A stretch of DNA of 5,908 bases from assembly GCA_947175585.1 (NCBI GenBank), contig CAMWNL010000129.1, forward strand, positions 1 through 5,908. The letters run 5' to 3'. Each line of letters starts with the position of its first letter. Within the stretch, counting starts at the first letter, position 1. This document shows, in pieces, positions 1-5,908 of this stretch. This stretch comes from an uncultured Bacteroidales bacterium (lineage in GTDB: Bacteria > Bacteroidota > Bacteroidia > Bacteroidales > Muribaculaceae). The notes below the pieces were generated by a model, which was given only the letters and a program-made list of their open reading frames with translations, ran no database searches and was not told where the DNA came from. Both the position numbers and the translations under genes were made by a program.

Positions 1-1500
1 CAACTGCTCGATGATATGTCGGTCGTTGCATAGACGAGGCACCTTACGCTGACCGCCGAGTTTGCCGGTCGATTCGAGCCAGCGGTCAAACAGTCCTTCG
101 GGAGCATCATCTATAGTCAGTCTGTCGAGAAATATATTGCCGCTGCGCTTTGCCTGATAGTCGGAGTTCTCGGCCTGCAGGGCCGCGTCGAGTTTTTCGG
201 CGAAATCTTCTTTATCTGCAGGCGCCGCTTCCCATTCGATCAGCCACTCATGGTGGCCGCGGTGACCTCCGTCATCATAAACAGGCGCCGCAGTGTAATT
301 CAGGACTGCCGCTCCGGTCTGACGACAGGCTTCAGCGATTGCCGCATCGGAGTTGTGGACCATCACTTCCTCGCCGAAGGCGTTGATAAAGTGCTTGGTG
401 CGTCCGGCTATCGTAATCTTGAGCGGATCGACGGATTCGACCTTGACAGTATCGCCTATCATATAACGCCAGAGTCCGTTGCATGAGCTGATTATCAGCG
501 CATAAGTCTCACCCGGCACGACTTCCCACGCCGGAATGGCGACTTCCGAGGCTTCGCCGATGCCGCCGAGAGGCACGAATTCAAAGAATACACCGACGTC
601 AAGCAGCAGCAGCATGCCGGGAGAACCGTAGTCTGACTGCACGGCGAAGAATCCCTCTGACGCATTGTATGTTTCGAGATAATGCATCTTCGTCGGGTCG
701 GTCAGACGGGCATACTGCGAGCGGTAAGGCTCAAACGATATGCCTCCGTGGAAAAACACTTCGAGATTTGGCCAGACGTCGTGAATCGTTCTCGCTCCGG
801 CGGCGGCAATGACCTCGCGGATAACTGTCATGAACCATGACGGTACGCCCGAGATATTGGTCACATCCTGATGGAGCGACGCCTTGACGAGAGCCGGCAG
901 TTTGACATGCCAGTCACTCAGCAGTGCAACATCTTTTGACGGGATGCGGAAGAGGTTGACAAGCGGATTGATCTTGTCGATAAGGTTAGCCGAGAGATCG
1001 CCGACCTTTACTCCCGGGGGCAGATTGCTGACCTCGTTGGCATAACTGCCGCCGAGTATAAAGCTTTTGCCTGAGAATATGCGGCTCTGCGGATTGAGAT
1101 TCAGATAATGGGCCACCACGTCGCGTCCGCCGGCATAGTGATTGCGGTTGAGAGAGTCGTCGGTGACGGGGACATACTTGCTCTTGCCGTCGGAGGTGCC
1201 TGAAGACTGGGCGAAGCGACGGCAGCGTCCGGGCCAGAGTATGTCTTTCTCGCCCATGACCATGCGCATGACGTCGTCGCGTATGTCCTCATAAACCACC
1301 ACAGGCACATTGCGGCGGAAATCTTCATAAGACTTCACCGAACGCAGGTGATATCGCTCGCCGACAGCTGTCGACCTTGCCCGTGACAATAGCCAGTCGA
1401 GCTGGCGGCGCTGCACTTCTTCGCAGTGTCCGACCCAACTGCGGGCGGCTTTTACTCGCGGCGTAAACAACGGGCGTGCTAAAGGAGTGAAATCGGTCAT
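1..1500 (-). CDS. GH3 auxin-responsive-promoter family protein (acyl-adenylate-forming), 3' end cut by window edge
   Basis: The 500 codons in the window start at ATG 1498-1500 and stay open to position 1. Bacterial GH3 proteins are about 500 residues and the visible end (RKVPRLCNDRHIIEQL) looks like the family C-terminus, so probably only a few residues are missing. GH3 enzymes belong to the ANL superfamily: they adenylate a carboxylic acid with ATP and, in plants, conjugate it to an amino acid. The three signature motifs are visible: the nucleotide-binding loop SSGTSDGKSK (residues 99-108), YNASE (278-282) and YMIGD (346-350, in WRYMIGDTVKV). No signal peptide or membrane helix is seen, so it is probably cytoplasmic. 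It starts 2 nt after the aroQ stop and is the sixth gene of the run. The bacterial substrate is not known from sequence. Family assignment is firm; the specific reaction is open. Confidence 0.93.
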   Translation of the reverse strand, partial: MTDFTPLARPLFTPRVKAARSWVGHCEEVQRRQLDWLLSRARSTAVGERYHLRSVKSYEDFRRNVPVVVYEDIRDDVMRMVMGEKDILWPGRCRRFAQSSGTSDGKSKYVPVTDDSLNRNHYAGGRDVVAHYLNLNPQSRIFSGKSFILGGSYANEVSNLPPGVKVGDLSANLIDKINPLVNLFRIPSKDVALLSDWHVKLPALVKASLHQDVTNISGVPSWFMTVIREVIAAAGARTIHDVWPNLEVFFHGGISFEPYRSQYARLTDPTKMHYLETYNASEGFFAVQSDYGSPGMLLLLDVGVFFEFVPLGGIGEASEVAIPAWEVVPGETYALIISSCNGLWRYMIGDTVKVESVDPLKITIAGRTKHFINAFGEEVMVHNSDAAIAEACRQTGAAVLNYTAAPVYDDGGHRGHHEWLIEWEAAPADKEDFAEKLDAALQAENSDYQAKRSGNIFLDRLTIDDAPEGLFDRWLESTGKLGGQRKVPRLCNDRHIIEQL

Positions 1501-1502
1501 CG

Positions 1503-1934
1503 TCAGTCTGTCAATAAGGCACGGATGGCAAGTTCGTAAGATTTGGCGCCAAAACCGCTTATGCTGCCTGCGCAGACCGGAGCGATAAGAGAGCGATGGC
1601 GTATCTCTTCGCGAGCGAATACGTTGGACAGATGGACTTCAACGACCTTGACGGGCACTGCCGCGATGGCGTCGGCCAGCGCGAGAGATGTGTGGGTGTA
1701 GGCGCCGGCGTTGAGCACTATGCCGGCGTATGAGTCGTCAAAGCCTACTTCGTGGATCTTATCAATCAACGCGCCTTCATGGTTGCTCTGGAAAGAGTCT
1801 GTCTCAACTTCGGGAAACTTCGCGGCCAGTCGCGCCATGATGTCACCGAGAGTGTCGTGACCATATATCCCCGGCTCGCGTCTGCCGAGCAGGTTGAGAT
1901 TGGGGCCGTTGATGATCAATATCTTTTGCTTCAT
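1503..1934 (-). CDS. aroQ: 3-dehydroquinate dehydratase, type II
   Basis: This 143-residue protein has the usual length for type II dehydroquinases, the small dodecameric cytoplasmic enzymes that convert 3-dehydroquinate to 3-dehydroshikimate in the third step of the shikimate pathway. It opens with the family signature [18 protein letters not shown], where Tyr24 is the catalytic tyrosine on the mobile lid and Arg18 or Arg19 the lid arginine. FQSNHEG lies at 48-54. Substrate-binding [10 protein letters not shown] (74-83) contains Asn75 and His81. VEVHLSN (98-104) contains the catalytic His101, and Arg112 follows. All expected active-site residues are present. The start ATG at 1932-1934 overlaps the stop of the upstream mrp gene as ATGA, suggesting translational coupling; the TGA stop lies 2 nt before the GH3 start. 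Nothing indicates damage or unusual origin. Confidence 0.97.
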   Translation of the reverse strand: MKQKILIINGPNLNLLGRREPGIYGHDTLGDIMARLAAKFPEVETDSFQSNHEGALIDKIHEVGFDDSYAGIVLNAGAYTHTSLALADAIAAVPVKVVEVHLSNVFAREEIRHRSLIAPVCAGSISGFGAKSYELAIRALLTD

Positions 1935-3040
1935 TTTTTTACCTTTACGTGTTCGGTCGGCGGCAATTCGCGGTTGCGTCGGTCGACAGCGTCACAGACT
2001 TCGTGAGCGAGATGGATAAACGCCTGAGCGCTCATAGTGTCGCCGGCAGCGATCGGGTCGCCGTCGTCGCTGTGTCGGCCGACTGCGGCTACCAGCGGAA
2101 TGCACGCCAGTAATTGAACACCTAACTCGCGCGCAAGTTCGGTCGCGCCACCGTTGCCGAATATGTAATAGCGCTCGTCGGGATGCTCTTCCGGTGTGAA
2201 CCAGGCCATATTCTCGACGATACCGAGCACAGGCACATTGATTTTTGAGTCTGTGAACATGGCGATGCCTTTACGGGCGTCGGCCAGAGCTACCTGCTGG
2301 GGTGTCGACACGACAACCACACCGGTGATACCGAGTGTCTGGACGAGCGTCAGATGGATGTCACTGGTGCCCGGAGGCATATCGATAAGGAAGTAGTCGA
2401 GTTCACCCCAGTCGCCCTGCTCGATGAGCTGTTTGAGGGCGTTGGAGGCCATGGAGCCGCGCCACACCACCGCACTGTTGCGGTCGACGAGAAAGCCGAT
2501 CGAGAGCAGCTTCACGCCGTAGCGCTCGATAGGGATGATCTTTGTCGCTCCGTCGACTTCGTGCATGTAGAGCTGTTCGTCTTCGACGCCAAACATCTTG
2601 GGGATCGACGGACCGAAAATATCAGCGTCAAGCAGCCCCACACGATAGCCTTCACGGGCGAGAGCGACAGCAAGGTTGGCTGCTACGGTCGATTTGCCGA
2701 CGCCGCCTTTACCCGAAGAAATACCGATGATGTTTTTCACACCCGGCAGAGGGTTGGCCTTGGGAGCGGCAGGGGCCTTACGTGTCTTGACATTGACTGT
2801 GACCTCGGCGTCAGGAGCGGCAAATGTGTGGATGGCGGCTTCAGCAGCCTTGACGACCGACTTCATGAAAGGATCGGTCGGCTTGTCGAAGATAAGAGAG
2901 AAACTGACCTTGCGGCCGTCGATGCGCAGGTCATCCTCTATCATGCCGGCCTCGGCGATATTTTTGCCTGACCCGGGATAGCGCACTGTTGCGAGCGCGT
3001 CAAGTATGAGTTTGGGATATAATGGTGTATTGTCTGACAT
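1931..3040 (-). CDS. mrp: Mrp/ApbC/NBP35-type P-loop ATPase, putative Fe-S cluster carrier
   Basis: This 369-residue protein has the standard bacterial Mrp layout. An N-terminal MIP18/DUF59-type domain spans roughly residues 1-87 ([18 protein letters not shown] near its start). A short Ala/Pro/Lys-rich linker follows at about 88-100, then a ParA/MinD-like ATPase domain. The deviant Walker [12 protein letters not shown] is at 108-118 with the signature Lys111, the switch region [12 protein letters not shown] at 136-147, and Walker B-like [11 protein letters not shown] at 217-227. Relatives bind and transfer Fe-S clusters in the cytoplasm in an ATP-dependent way. Oddly, the CPxC pair that many Mrp/Nbp35 proteins carry after the ENM motif is missing: ENMAWF (276-281) is followed by [14 protein letters not shown], without cysteine. 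The only cysteines are Cys313 and Cys349. From memory, Bacteroidetes homologues look alike here, so this is probably a lineage variant. The gene begins 2 nt after the trmB stop and overlaps aroQ by 4 nt. Confidence 0.94.
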   Translation of the reverse strand: MSDNTPLYPKLILDALATVRYPGSGKNIAEAGMIEDDLRIDGRKVSFSLIFDKPTDPFMKSVVKAAEAAIHTFAAPDAEVTVNVKTRKAPAAPKANPLPGVKNIIGISSGKGGVGKSTVAANLAVALAREGYRVGLLDADIFGPSIPKMFGVEDEQLYMHEVDGATKIIPIERYGVKLLSIGFLVDRNSAVVWRGSMASNALKQLIEQGDWGELDYFLIDMPPGTSDIHLTLVQTLGITGVVVVSTPQQVALADARKGIAMFTDSKINVPVLGIVENMAWFTPEEHPDERYYIFGNGGATELARELGVQLLACIPLVAAVGRHSDDGDPIAAGDTMSAQAFIHLAHEVCDAVDRRNRELPPTEHVKVKK

Positions 3041-3042
3041 TT

Positions 3043-3828
3043 TTATATTGGTTGGTCTGAGTTATGGTTTTCGTCAAATAGCTGTGGCATCTGGATGTAG
3101 CCGCGCGAATAGCTGCGGTAGGTGTCCTGCTCGATTTCCTCGTCAGGTTCCTGCAGATCTCCGGTGGCCGGCAGACGGAATCTGATATATTTGATCGTCA
3201 GGCCTCGCGCGAGCCACTGTTTCTCGTAATGAGTCTTGATGTCGAGGATATCGTCGGCCAGGCCTGAAGCATAGAGGTCGTCGGTGTCACACTCTACGGG
3301 CAGATCATTGAGACCGACCATCAGAGTCGTGTAGCGGTAAAGGAAGGGGCTGTCGGTCTTGAGATGGACAGTGCCGCCGTCGGCGAGCACCTTGCGGTAT
3401 AAGTCCATGAAACGCGTAGACGTCAGGCGCTTGCGCACTTTCTTCATCTGAGGGTCAGGAAACGTGATCCATATTTCCGATACCTCGCCCGGAGCGAAAA
3501 ACGACTCGATGAGTTCAATCGACGTGCGCACGAAAGCGACGTTGCGCAATCCTTCGGCGCGAGCCTCTGACGCTCCGGTCCACATACGGGCTCCTTTGAT
3601 GTCGATGCCGATAAAATTTTTGTCGGGAAAGCGTCGAGCCAGTCCGACGGTGTACTCGCCCTTGCCGCAGCCGAGTTCGACCACGATAGGATTATCGTTG
3701 CCAAAAAAGTCTTGATGCCAGCGGCCTTTAAGAGGAAAGCCGTCCTGCTGCAGGCGAGAGAACGGATATTGGAAGACGAAATCGATCGTCTCCATGTCGG
3801 CGAATTTTTTCAGTTTGTTTTTTCCCAT
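3043..3828 (-). CDS. trmB: tRNA (guanine-N7-)-methyltransferase
   Basis: This 261-residue class I SAM-dependent methyltransferase forms m7G, normally at position 46 in the variable loop of tRNAs. The SAM-binding motif [10 protein letters not shown] is at 51-60 and the second-strand acidic motif [10 protein letters not shown] at 74-83. The TrmB signature is at 121-140 ([10 protein letters not shown] followed by [10 protein letters not shown]), which differs from the E. coli-type FPDPWPKKRH in the way I recall for Bacteroidetes. HLKTDS (155-160) and [11 protein letters not shown] (199-209) are the late conserved motifs. The start [12 protein letters not shown] matches the N-terminus expected in Bacteroidetes homologues, so I keep ATG 3826-3828 although it lies 19 nt inside the end of rnhB. 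The tail after about residue 222 is acidic and polar and probably poorly conserved. The TAA stop lies 2 nt before mrp. No damage is seen. Confidence 0.96.
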   Translation of the reverse strand: MGKNKLKKFADMETIDFVFQYPFSRLQQDGFPLKGRWHQDFFGNDNPIVVELGCGKGEYTVGLARRFPDKNFIGIDIKGARMWTGASEARAEGLRNVAFVRTSIELIESFFAPGEVSEIWITFPDPQMKKVRKRLTSTRFMDLYRKVLADGGTVHLKTDSPFLYRYTTLMVGLNDLPVECDTDDLYASGLADDILDIKTHYEKQWLARGLTIKYIRFRLPATGDLQEPDEEIEQDTYRSYSRGYIQMPQLFDENHNSDQPI

Positions 3829-4442
3829 AATTCGAGTTGCGGATTGAGAAGTCTGAATGACACGCGGTGAAGCGGCGACACCCCGTGGGCGGCGATTGCA
3901 GCGCGGTGAGCCTTGGTCGGGTAACCTTTGTTGACGTCCCAGTCATAGACAGGGTAGTCGGCGTGAGCCGCCGTCATGAAATCGTCGCGATAAGTCTTGG
4001 CGAGCACCGATGCGGCCGCGATGTTGGCAAATCGTCCGTCGCCCTTGACAAAGGTCGTGAAGGGCGTGTCGCCGTAAGGCTTGAACCGATTGCCGTCTAC
4101 GATTACAGCTCCCGGTCTGACACTCAGACCGTCGAGGGCGCGGTGCATCGCGAGGATCGAGGCGTTGAGTATATTGATATGGTCAATCTCTTCGTTATCG
4201 ACCGACGCTACGCTCCACGCTATCGCTTCGCGCTCGATGACCTCGCGCAGCTCGTAGCGACGGCGCTCCGAGAGCTGCTTGGAGTCGTTGAGCAGCGGAT
4301 GGCTGAAATCATCAGGCAGGATGACTGCGGCGGCAAACACCGGCCCGGCGAGACATCCTCGCCCGGCCTCGTCACATCCGGCTTCATTTATGCCCGGCTT
4401 GTTGCATGGCGGCAGGGGATTATGATCAGCCGACGACTTCAT
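3810..4442 (-). CDS. rnhB: Ribonuclease HII
   Basis: RNase HII cuts the RNA strand of RNA/DNA hybrids and starts removal of single ribonucleotides from DNA. The protein is 210 residues when started at ATG 4440-4442, close to the usual 200 or so. The hallmark motif [20 protein letters not shown] starts at residue 23, with catalytic Asp24 and Glu25. NDSKQLS (52-58), VDGN (115-118, catalytic Asp116), VKGD (132-135, catalytic Asp135) and [13 protein letters not shown] (141-153) follow, so all four metal-binding acids are present. The open frame extends upstream to 4508, but those 22 extra codons lie entirely inside the upstream regulator gene and do not resemble the family, so I start at 4442. 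This start lies 17 nt inside the regulator's end, and the 3' end overlaps trmB by 19 nt. Both overlaps suggest coupled translation. Confidence 0.96.
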   Translation of the reverse strand: MKSSADHNPLPPCNKPGINEAGCDEAGRGCLAGPVFAAAVILPDDFSHPLLNDSKQLSERRRYELREVIEREAIAWSVASVDNEEIDHINILNASILAMHRALDGLSVRPGAVIVDGNRFKPYGDTPFTTFVKGDGRFANIAAASVLAKTYRDDFMTAAHADYPVYDWDVNKGYPTKAHRAAIAAHGVSPLHRVSFRLLNPQLELWEKTN

Positions 4443-5148
4443 AGTTGAGGATTGACTCGACAATAAACATGTCGATAATCTTGTTGCGGTCGATGATAAC
4501 ATCGTCAAAGTTAGGATTCTCGCTGTGGAGTATCACCTTTTCGGGATTGTCGTGACGGCGCACATACTTGACCATGCGGTAGTCTTCGAGAATGACGACA
4601 TAGATCTGACCCCAGATTATCGGCGCCTCGTAGCTGACGTGGCGTATCGAGATATAGGCTCCGTTGTTGATGCGCGGAGTCATAGAGTTGCCCGACACTT
4701 TTACGATCGGCAGCTGAGGATTGAGGCCGGGTATCTGCAGACGGCCTACGACGTGCTCTGACGTGAGCATGTGGCTCAGATTGGCGCTCCCGGCGGTTAC
4801 GTCGATGTCGTAGACCGGTGCACCGGCCGACCCGGCGAGAGTCTGCACACGCTTGCCGTTGCCGTCAATCGTAGCCGGTCCCTGATAACGGGGGAAGGGC
4901 ACGTCAGTGCCGTGGACAAGCCACTGCTTGGAGACTCCGAGGTTAACCACGATGCGGTTGATCAGCGAGTCGCTGACCGGAATCTTGCCTGAAAGCACCT
5001 TTGAAATATTTGACGGATTGATGCCGATCATCTCGGCAAACTGTGCCTGATTTTTTCTAATCAGTTTGATAAGATACTTTATGCGGTCAATGGCTGTCGC
5101 CGTGGTTGATGGCTCAGCGAGATTGTTCAACAAGTCGGGATACTCCAT
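4426..5148 (-). CDS. XRE-family repressor with C-terminal S24 (LexA/CI-like) peptidase domain
   Basis: This is a 240-residue two-domain regulator. Residues 22-80 form an XRE-type helix-turn-helix: [10 protein letters not shown] (34-43) is the first HTH helix and [11 protein letters not shown] (45-55) the recognition helix, followed by [12 protein letters not shown] (69-80). A linker leads to an S24 domain. The catalytic Ser is in VSGNSM (Ser155) and the general-base Lys is in MVKYVRR (Lys194). The dipeptide Ala119-Gly120 lies 35 residues before Ser155, and Ser155 lies 39 before Lys194. From memory, E. coli LexA has 34 and 37 for the same elements (Ala84-Gly85, Ser119, Lys156), so self-cleavage is plausible. 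The ATG at 5146-5148 is chosen because an upstream ATG at 5226 would place 26 codons across the promoter. There is no clear Shine-Dalgarno. It is the first gene of the operon and could regulate its own promoter. Whether it is a chromosomal SOS-like regulator or a domesticated phage repressor cannot be told from here. Confidence 0.92.
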   Translation of the reverse strand: MEYPDLLNNLAEPSTTATAIDRIKYLIKLIRKNQAQFAEMIGINPSNISKVLSGKIPVSDSLINRIVVNLGVSKQWLVHGTDVPFPRYQGPATIDGNGKRVQTLAGSAGAPVYDIDVTAGSANLSHMLTSEHVVGRLQIPGLNPQLPIVKVSGNSMTPRINNGAYISIRHVSYEAPIIWGQIYVVILEDYRMVKYVRRHDNPEKVILHSENPNFDDVIIDRNKIIDMFIVESILNYEVVG

Positions 5149-5184
5149 AATAATAGATTTTATGTGGGTTATAATAATGAATAG

Positions 5185-5216
5185 CAAAGATACAACCAAA
5201 TTTGCCAAAAAACAAC
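5185..5216 (-). promoter_or_regulatory. Bacteroidetes-type promoter of the six-gene operon
   Basis: Read on the minus strand, TATCTTTG (5185-5192) is an exact match to the Bacteroidetes -7 consensus TAnnTTTG. A GTTG at 5213-5216 sits 20 bp upstream and matches the -33 element TTTG at three of four bases with the expected spacing of about 19-21 bp. Transcription would begin around 5177-5180, giving a 5' leader of roughly 30 nt before ATG 5148. This is the only strong promoter match found ahead of the tightly packed minus-strand genes. The exact start site is inferred. Confidence 0.72.
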
Positions 5217-5218
5217 CA
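5192..5218. promoter_or_regulatory. Operator-like repeat and palindrome inside the regulator promoter
   Basis: The heptamer ACAACCA occurs at 5192-5198 and again at 5212-5218, exactly 20 bp apart, or about two helical turns. Between them lies the perfect 8-bp palindrome CAAATTTG at 5197-5204. These elements cover the spacer and -33 region of the promoter, where a bound repressor would block RNA polymerase. Self-regulation is common for XRE/S24 repressors, so this is a reasonable candidate operator. The repeats are short and lie in AT-rich DNA, so chance is a real alternative. Confidence 0.35.
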
Positions 5219-5371
5219 TCAGGCATTTTTTTTGAAAAACTTACCGAATCGGCGCGTCAACCACCGACCGATACTTCAAGCCTAAATTCCCCCTCATGTA
5301 TAGTCTGTGAACAACAAATCACCCAATCCCCCATAAAAATATGTGATACAATAAATTATTTCATGATTTTA

Positions 5372-5402
5372 TTTTTTTTATCATTAATAAAGAGTAACTT
5401 TA
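5372..5402 (+). promoter_or_regulatory. Possible plus-strand promoter
   Basis: TAACTTTA at 5395-5402 matches the Bacteroidetes -7 consensus TAnnTTTG except for its last base. TTTT at 5372-5375, 19 bp upstream, matches the -33 TTTG at three of four positions. If used, the transcript would start near 5409 and run about 200 nt through the paired hairpins before reaching the gene at 5618. In DNA this AT-rich such matches arise often by chance, and no better promoter was found nearer to that gene. Confidence 0.25.
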
Positions 5403-5492
5403 CACGGTCGAAAGACATCAGCGATAATAATAAAGTCTAATCGTGACTATTCAGCGTAAAATTACCCTTTAATGCGTTGACTAACAATGTAG

Positions 5493-5512
5493 GGACGCAC
5501 CCCGGTGCGTCC
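5493..5512. repeat. Perfect GC-rich hairpin (left unit of the pair)
   Basis: GGACGCACC (5493-5501) and GGTGCGTCC (5504-5512) are exact reverse complements separated by CC, giving a 9-bp stem. A two-base loop is tight, so in RNA the closing pair would open to give an 8-bp stem with a 4-base loop. No U-tract follows on either strand, so an intrinsic terminator is unlikely. More likely it is a unit of the repeat element. Confidence 0.7.
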
Positions 5513-5543
5513 ACTTGCAATCAAAAATGCAGCGCTGTTATCC

Positions 5544-5563
5544 GGACGCACCAGCGTGCATCC
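5544..5563. repeat. Near-perfect GC-rich hairpin (right unit of the pair)
   Basis: GGACGCAC (5544-5551) and GTGCATCC (5556-5563) form an 8-bp stem around the loop CAGC. One position departs from perfect symmetry: it is a C-A mismatch in plus-strand RNA but would be a G-U wobble in minus-strand RNA. The left arm is identical to that of the first hairpin, so this is a second, slightly diverged copy of the same unit. Confidence 0.6.
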
Positions 5564-5617
5564 CACTAAAGGATAAGCTAATTCAGAAAAAACATTATTA
5601 AAAATATAGTTTATCTT

Positions 5618-5908
5618 ATGAAAAGTTATATTAAGGTATTTAAGATTGGCCTTAAAAACCTGAATAATATATTTGATGACAAAAAATATGGAAGTTGGTT
5701 TGTGGTTATTTTAGTAGCATTATTCTCAGCTCCCTACCTTTTGATCCGAAGCAAAAGTCTGGATGATCACGAAGCTTTTGCTGTAGGTGCAGTATATAAC
5801 ATTGGTAGATATCCTTACTATAAGTTTTATGTAGGAGAAACAGCATATTTTGGTATGGGCAATGGATCGGTTGACTACATAAGACCCGGAGATTCACTCT
5901 TAGTGAGA
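5618..5908 (+). CDS. Hypothetical single-pass membrane protein, 3' end cut by window edge
   Basis: From ATG 5618-5620 the frame is open for 97 codons to the window's end. An in-frame TAA at 5579-5581 bounds it upstream, and no other ATG lies between. I do not recognise the protein. A lysine-rich N-terminus (residues 1-23) is followed by a hydrophobic segment at about 27-43 (WFVVILVALFSAPYLLI), a likely membrane helix or uncleaved signal anchor. The following part (GAVYNIGRYPYYKFYVGETAYFG, split at 57-66 and 67-79, then IRPGDSLLVR at 88-97) alternates aromatic and polar residues like a beta-rich domain. It loosely recalls small Bacteroidetes proteins with a YxFxVNG...GDxxxV pattern and no known function. 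The codons are visibly AT-richer than those of the operon, and the gene is divergent from it, so separate acquisition is possible. There is no clear Shine-Dalgarno. Confidence 0.7.
   Translation, partial: MKSYIKVFKIGLKNLNNIFDDKKYGSWFVVILVALFSAPYLLIRSKSLDDHEAFAVGAVYNIGRYPYYKFYVGETAYFGMGNGSVDYIRPGDSLLVR

Larger units (their letters stand above)
1..5148 (-). other. Probable six-gene operon: regulator-rnhB-trmB-mrp-aroQ-GH3
   Basis: All six genes lie on the minus strand with junctions of a 17-nt overlap (regulator/rnhB), a 19-nt overlap (rnhB/trmB), a 2-nt gap (trmB/mrp), a 4-nt ATGA overlap (mrp/aroQ) and a 2-nt gap (aroQ/GH3). There is no room for terminators between them, and only the region above 5148 offers a promoter match. 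Co-transcription is inferred from spacing. Promoters inside coding sequence cannot be excluded. Confidence 0.82.
5488..5568. repeat. Paired-hairpin element, REPIN- or MITE-like
   Basis: An 81-bp GC-rich block in otherwise AT-rich DNA. It is built from two hairpins that both begin GGACGCAC, with starts 51 bp apart, and an 8-bp palindrome CAGCGCTG (5530-5537) between them. The outer ends are imperfect inverted repeats: TGTAGGGACGCAC (5488-5500) against GTGCATCCCACTA (5556-5568), matching at 9 of 13 positions after reverse complementing. A pair of palindromic units facing each other is the layout of a REPIN. From memory, motifs of the type GTAGGGACGCAC recur in Bacteroidales genomes, but I cannot search for that here. 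It has no coding capacity and no transposase nearby. Confidence 0.55.
5149..5617. other. Non-coding, AT-rich intergenic region
   Basis: This 469-nt stretch separates the minus-strand operon from the divergent plus-strand gene at 5618. It holds the operon promoter (5185-5216), a possible plus-strand promoter (5372-5402) and a pair of GC-rich hairpins (5488-5568). Open frames crossing it are short or are extensions of antisense shadows, and none has recognisable protein features. Positions 5220-5370 and 5403-5487 show nothing I can identify. No tRNA fold, terminator with a U-tract or attachment site was found. Confidence 0.75.

Noticed and set aside
2354..2971. 205-codon plus-strand open frame antisense to mrp
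   Set aside because: It lies wholly opposite a strongly supported gene, shows no protein family features and is a usual shadow in GC-rich coding sequence.
3867..4448. 193-codon plus-strand open frame antisense to rnhB
   Set aside because: It mirrors rnhB, is rich in Arg, Val and Asp as expected from an antisense frame, and has no recognisable motif.
4443..4508. N-terminal extension of rnhB to an ATG at 4508
   Set aside because: The extra 22 codons are entirely within the regulator's coding region and read as a low-complexity Ser/Thr-rich stretch not seen in RNase HII.
5149..5226. N-terminal extension of the regulator to an upstream ATG at 5226
   Set aside because: The 26 extra residues would be encoded by the promoter and operator region and are hydrophobic, unlike the start of XRE repressors. 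ATG 5148 sits about 30 nt after the predicted transcription start.
5066..5440. 124-codon plus-strand open frame across the regulator start and spacer
   Set aside because: The first part is antisense to the regulator and promoter; the rest is AT-rich spacer translation without any domain-like features.
5493..5563. Hairpins as intrinsic transcription terminators
   Set aside because: Neither hairpin is followed by a run of T on either strand, and no gene ends just before them on either strand within the window.
5480..5569. ACTAA direct repeat at 5480-5484 and 5565-5569 as a target-site duplication of the hairpin element
   Set aside because: The right copy overlaps the apparent end of the element, the repeat is only five bases in AT-rich DNA, and the left copy is separated from the element by three bases.
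5706..5897. 63-codon minus-strand open frame at the right edge
   Set aside because: It is antisense to the better supported open frame starting at 5618 and has no features of its own.

Overview
The window looks like chromosomal DNA from a member of the order Bacteroidales, possibly a Muribaculaceae-like gut organism. This rests on three things. The promoter in front of the regulator gene is of the Bacteroidetes type, with a TATCTTTG -7 box and a TTG-containing -33 element. The starts lack clear Shine-Dalgarno sequences. The TrmB and Mrp proteins carry Bacteroidetes-style variants (FPDPQMKK in TrmB; no CPxC pair in Mrp). The family-level guess is inference.

Positions 1-5148 hold one compact run of six genes, all on the minus strand and read from right to left: an XRE/S24 (LexA- or CI-like) regulator, rnhB (RNase HII), trmB (tRNA m7G46 methyltransferase), an Mrp/ApbC-type P-loop ATPase, aroQ (type II 3-dehydroquinate dehydratase) and a GH3-family acyl-adenylate/amide synthetase that runs off the left edge. 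The junctions are a 17-nt overlap, a 19-nt overlap, a 2-nt gap, a 4-nt ATGA overlap and a 2-nt gap. This is almost certainly one operon driven from the promoter near 5185-5216. Apart from the regulator and GH3, the genes are housekeeping: ribonucleotide removal from DNA, tRNA modification, Fe-S cluster handling and the shikimate pathway. A potentially self-cleaving repressor at the head of such an operon is the most interesting feature of the layout.

Positions 5149-5617 are non-coding and visibly AT-rich. They hold the operon promoter with an operator-like repeat and palindrome, a possible plus-strand promoter, and a pair of GC-rich hairpins (5488-5568) that look like a REPIN or miniature-repeat doublet. 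At 5618 an AT-rich plus-strand gene begins. It encodes a small protein with one membrane helix and is cut by the right edge; its function is not recognised. Base composition changes sharply between the operon and this right-hand part.

No RNA gene, CRISPR array, transposase or complete mobile element was seen. Nothing here amounts to a clearly new multi-gene system. The best leads are the regulator at the head of the operon, the paired hairpins and the divergent Mrp.
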